Source: Incurvaria masculella
Taxonomy: Eukaryota; Arthropoda; Insecta; Lepidoptera; Incurvariidae
Assembly (NCBI GenBank): GCA_946894095.1
Contig: OX335652.1
Coordinates: forward strand, 10,129,001-10,193,000
Direction of reading: 5' to 3'
Length of the DNA stretch: 64,000 nt
The notes below the pieces were generated by a model. It was not told the DNA's origin, ran no database searches, and was given only the letters and a program-made list of their open reading frames with translations. The position numbers were made by a program, and so were the translations under genes. Of this stretch, positions 63,616 to 64,000 are shown piece after piece. Every line of letters begins with the position of its first letter. Position 1 is the stretch's first letter.

Positions 63616-64000
63616 GTGAAGTTCGTACTGTTTGTTGTGTAATGTTTCGCTGGAATTAGTAAAATCAGCAGTAAGCGAATTCTTAAGCGCTACCGTCAAT
63701 GTATAAATGTTCACAAAAATTTGAGGGAATAAATAAGTCTCAATAGCCACTACACTCCTATCTTACTCGTTGGGACTCGGTCACACAGCTCACCTACATA
63801 GCGGCTATAAAAGAGCTTTTAGTATAGAACGTAACACGAAACCCCCTTGTTAGCTCAATCTGGGCTTAGAAATGTTCCGTAACGAAAACTACATAAAGCT
63901 GGAATGCGAGCGTTATATTGGGTACTTATATTTTTTATACATTACGTGTAGTTTAAGGATACTTTCGTATCATACCATACTCTAACCAGATACCGCTAGT
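63616..64000. other. no gene recognised
   Basis: Nothing supported up to the window edge. Confidence 0.35.

Overview
The window is eukaryotic nuclear DNA, almost certainly from a moth or butterfly. It is AT-rich, has no bacterial-style gene packing, and is filled with interspersed repeats of lepidopteran type: Helitrons with TC and CTAG ends, the abundant repeat starting CCGGCCAAGTGCGAGTCGG, RTE and Jockey-like LINE ends, and an interstitial TTAGG run. The best host gene confirms an insect. It encodes the calcitonin-like diuretic hormone DH31 on the minus strand, with three coding exons between 16348 and 19760.

Layout. 1-4556: AT-rich repeats, including a 1.5 kb element with about 200-bp inverted ends. 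4557-10093: a Helitron-bounded segment holding Gypsy-type LTR retroelement fragments (integrase end, gag, protease, RT-RNase H), with a TTAA-flanked element inside the integrase. 10145-16347: SINE, MITE and LINE remnants, then the DH31 3' side. 16348-19760: DH31, whose 2.9 kb intron has taken in a SINE and a LINE end. 20-36 kb: dense nested MITEs, foldback elements, Helitron, SINE and LINE fragments, a first exon encoding the start of a THAP zinc finger (30556-30665, minus), weaker exon-like segments, and a near-perfect 187-bp palindrome at 35748-36193. 36.4-39.3 kb: a broken non-LTR retrotransposon with a restriction-like endonuclease domain, split by a SINE. 41.0-42.05 kb: a GC-rich 46/47-bp satellite with a NotI site in most units and a 140-bp higher-order repeat. 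43-47 kb: a Harbinger-like remnant, a dimeric foldback, LINE and SINE pieces and a candidate terminal exon. 47.8-52.1 kb: a nearly intact R4/Dong-like retrotransposon with a 1268-codon ORF. 52-64 kb: TTAA-flanked and foldback elements, SINEs and LINE ends.

The genes do not form an operon or pathway. The recurring theme is nesting. Several insertions can be read to the base because the empty site can be inferred. The most unusual pattern is one SINE family whose shared body and tail is joined to at least three different Pol III-type heads: 5S rRNA-like, tRNA-like and a hybrid. Host-gene calls other than DH31 and THAP are tentative. All calls come from reading the sequence without database searches.
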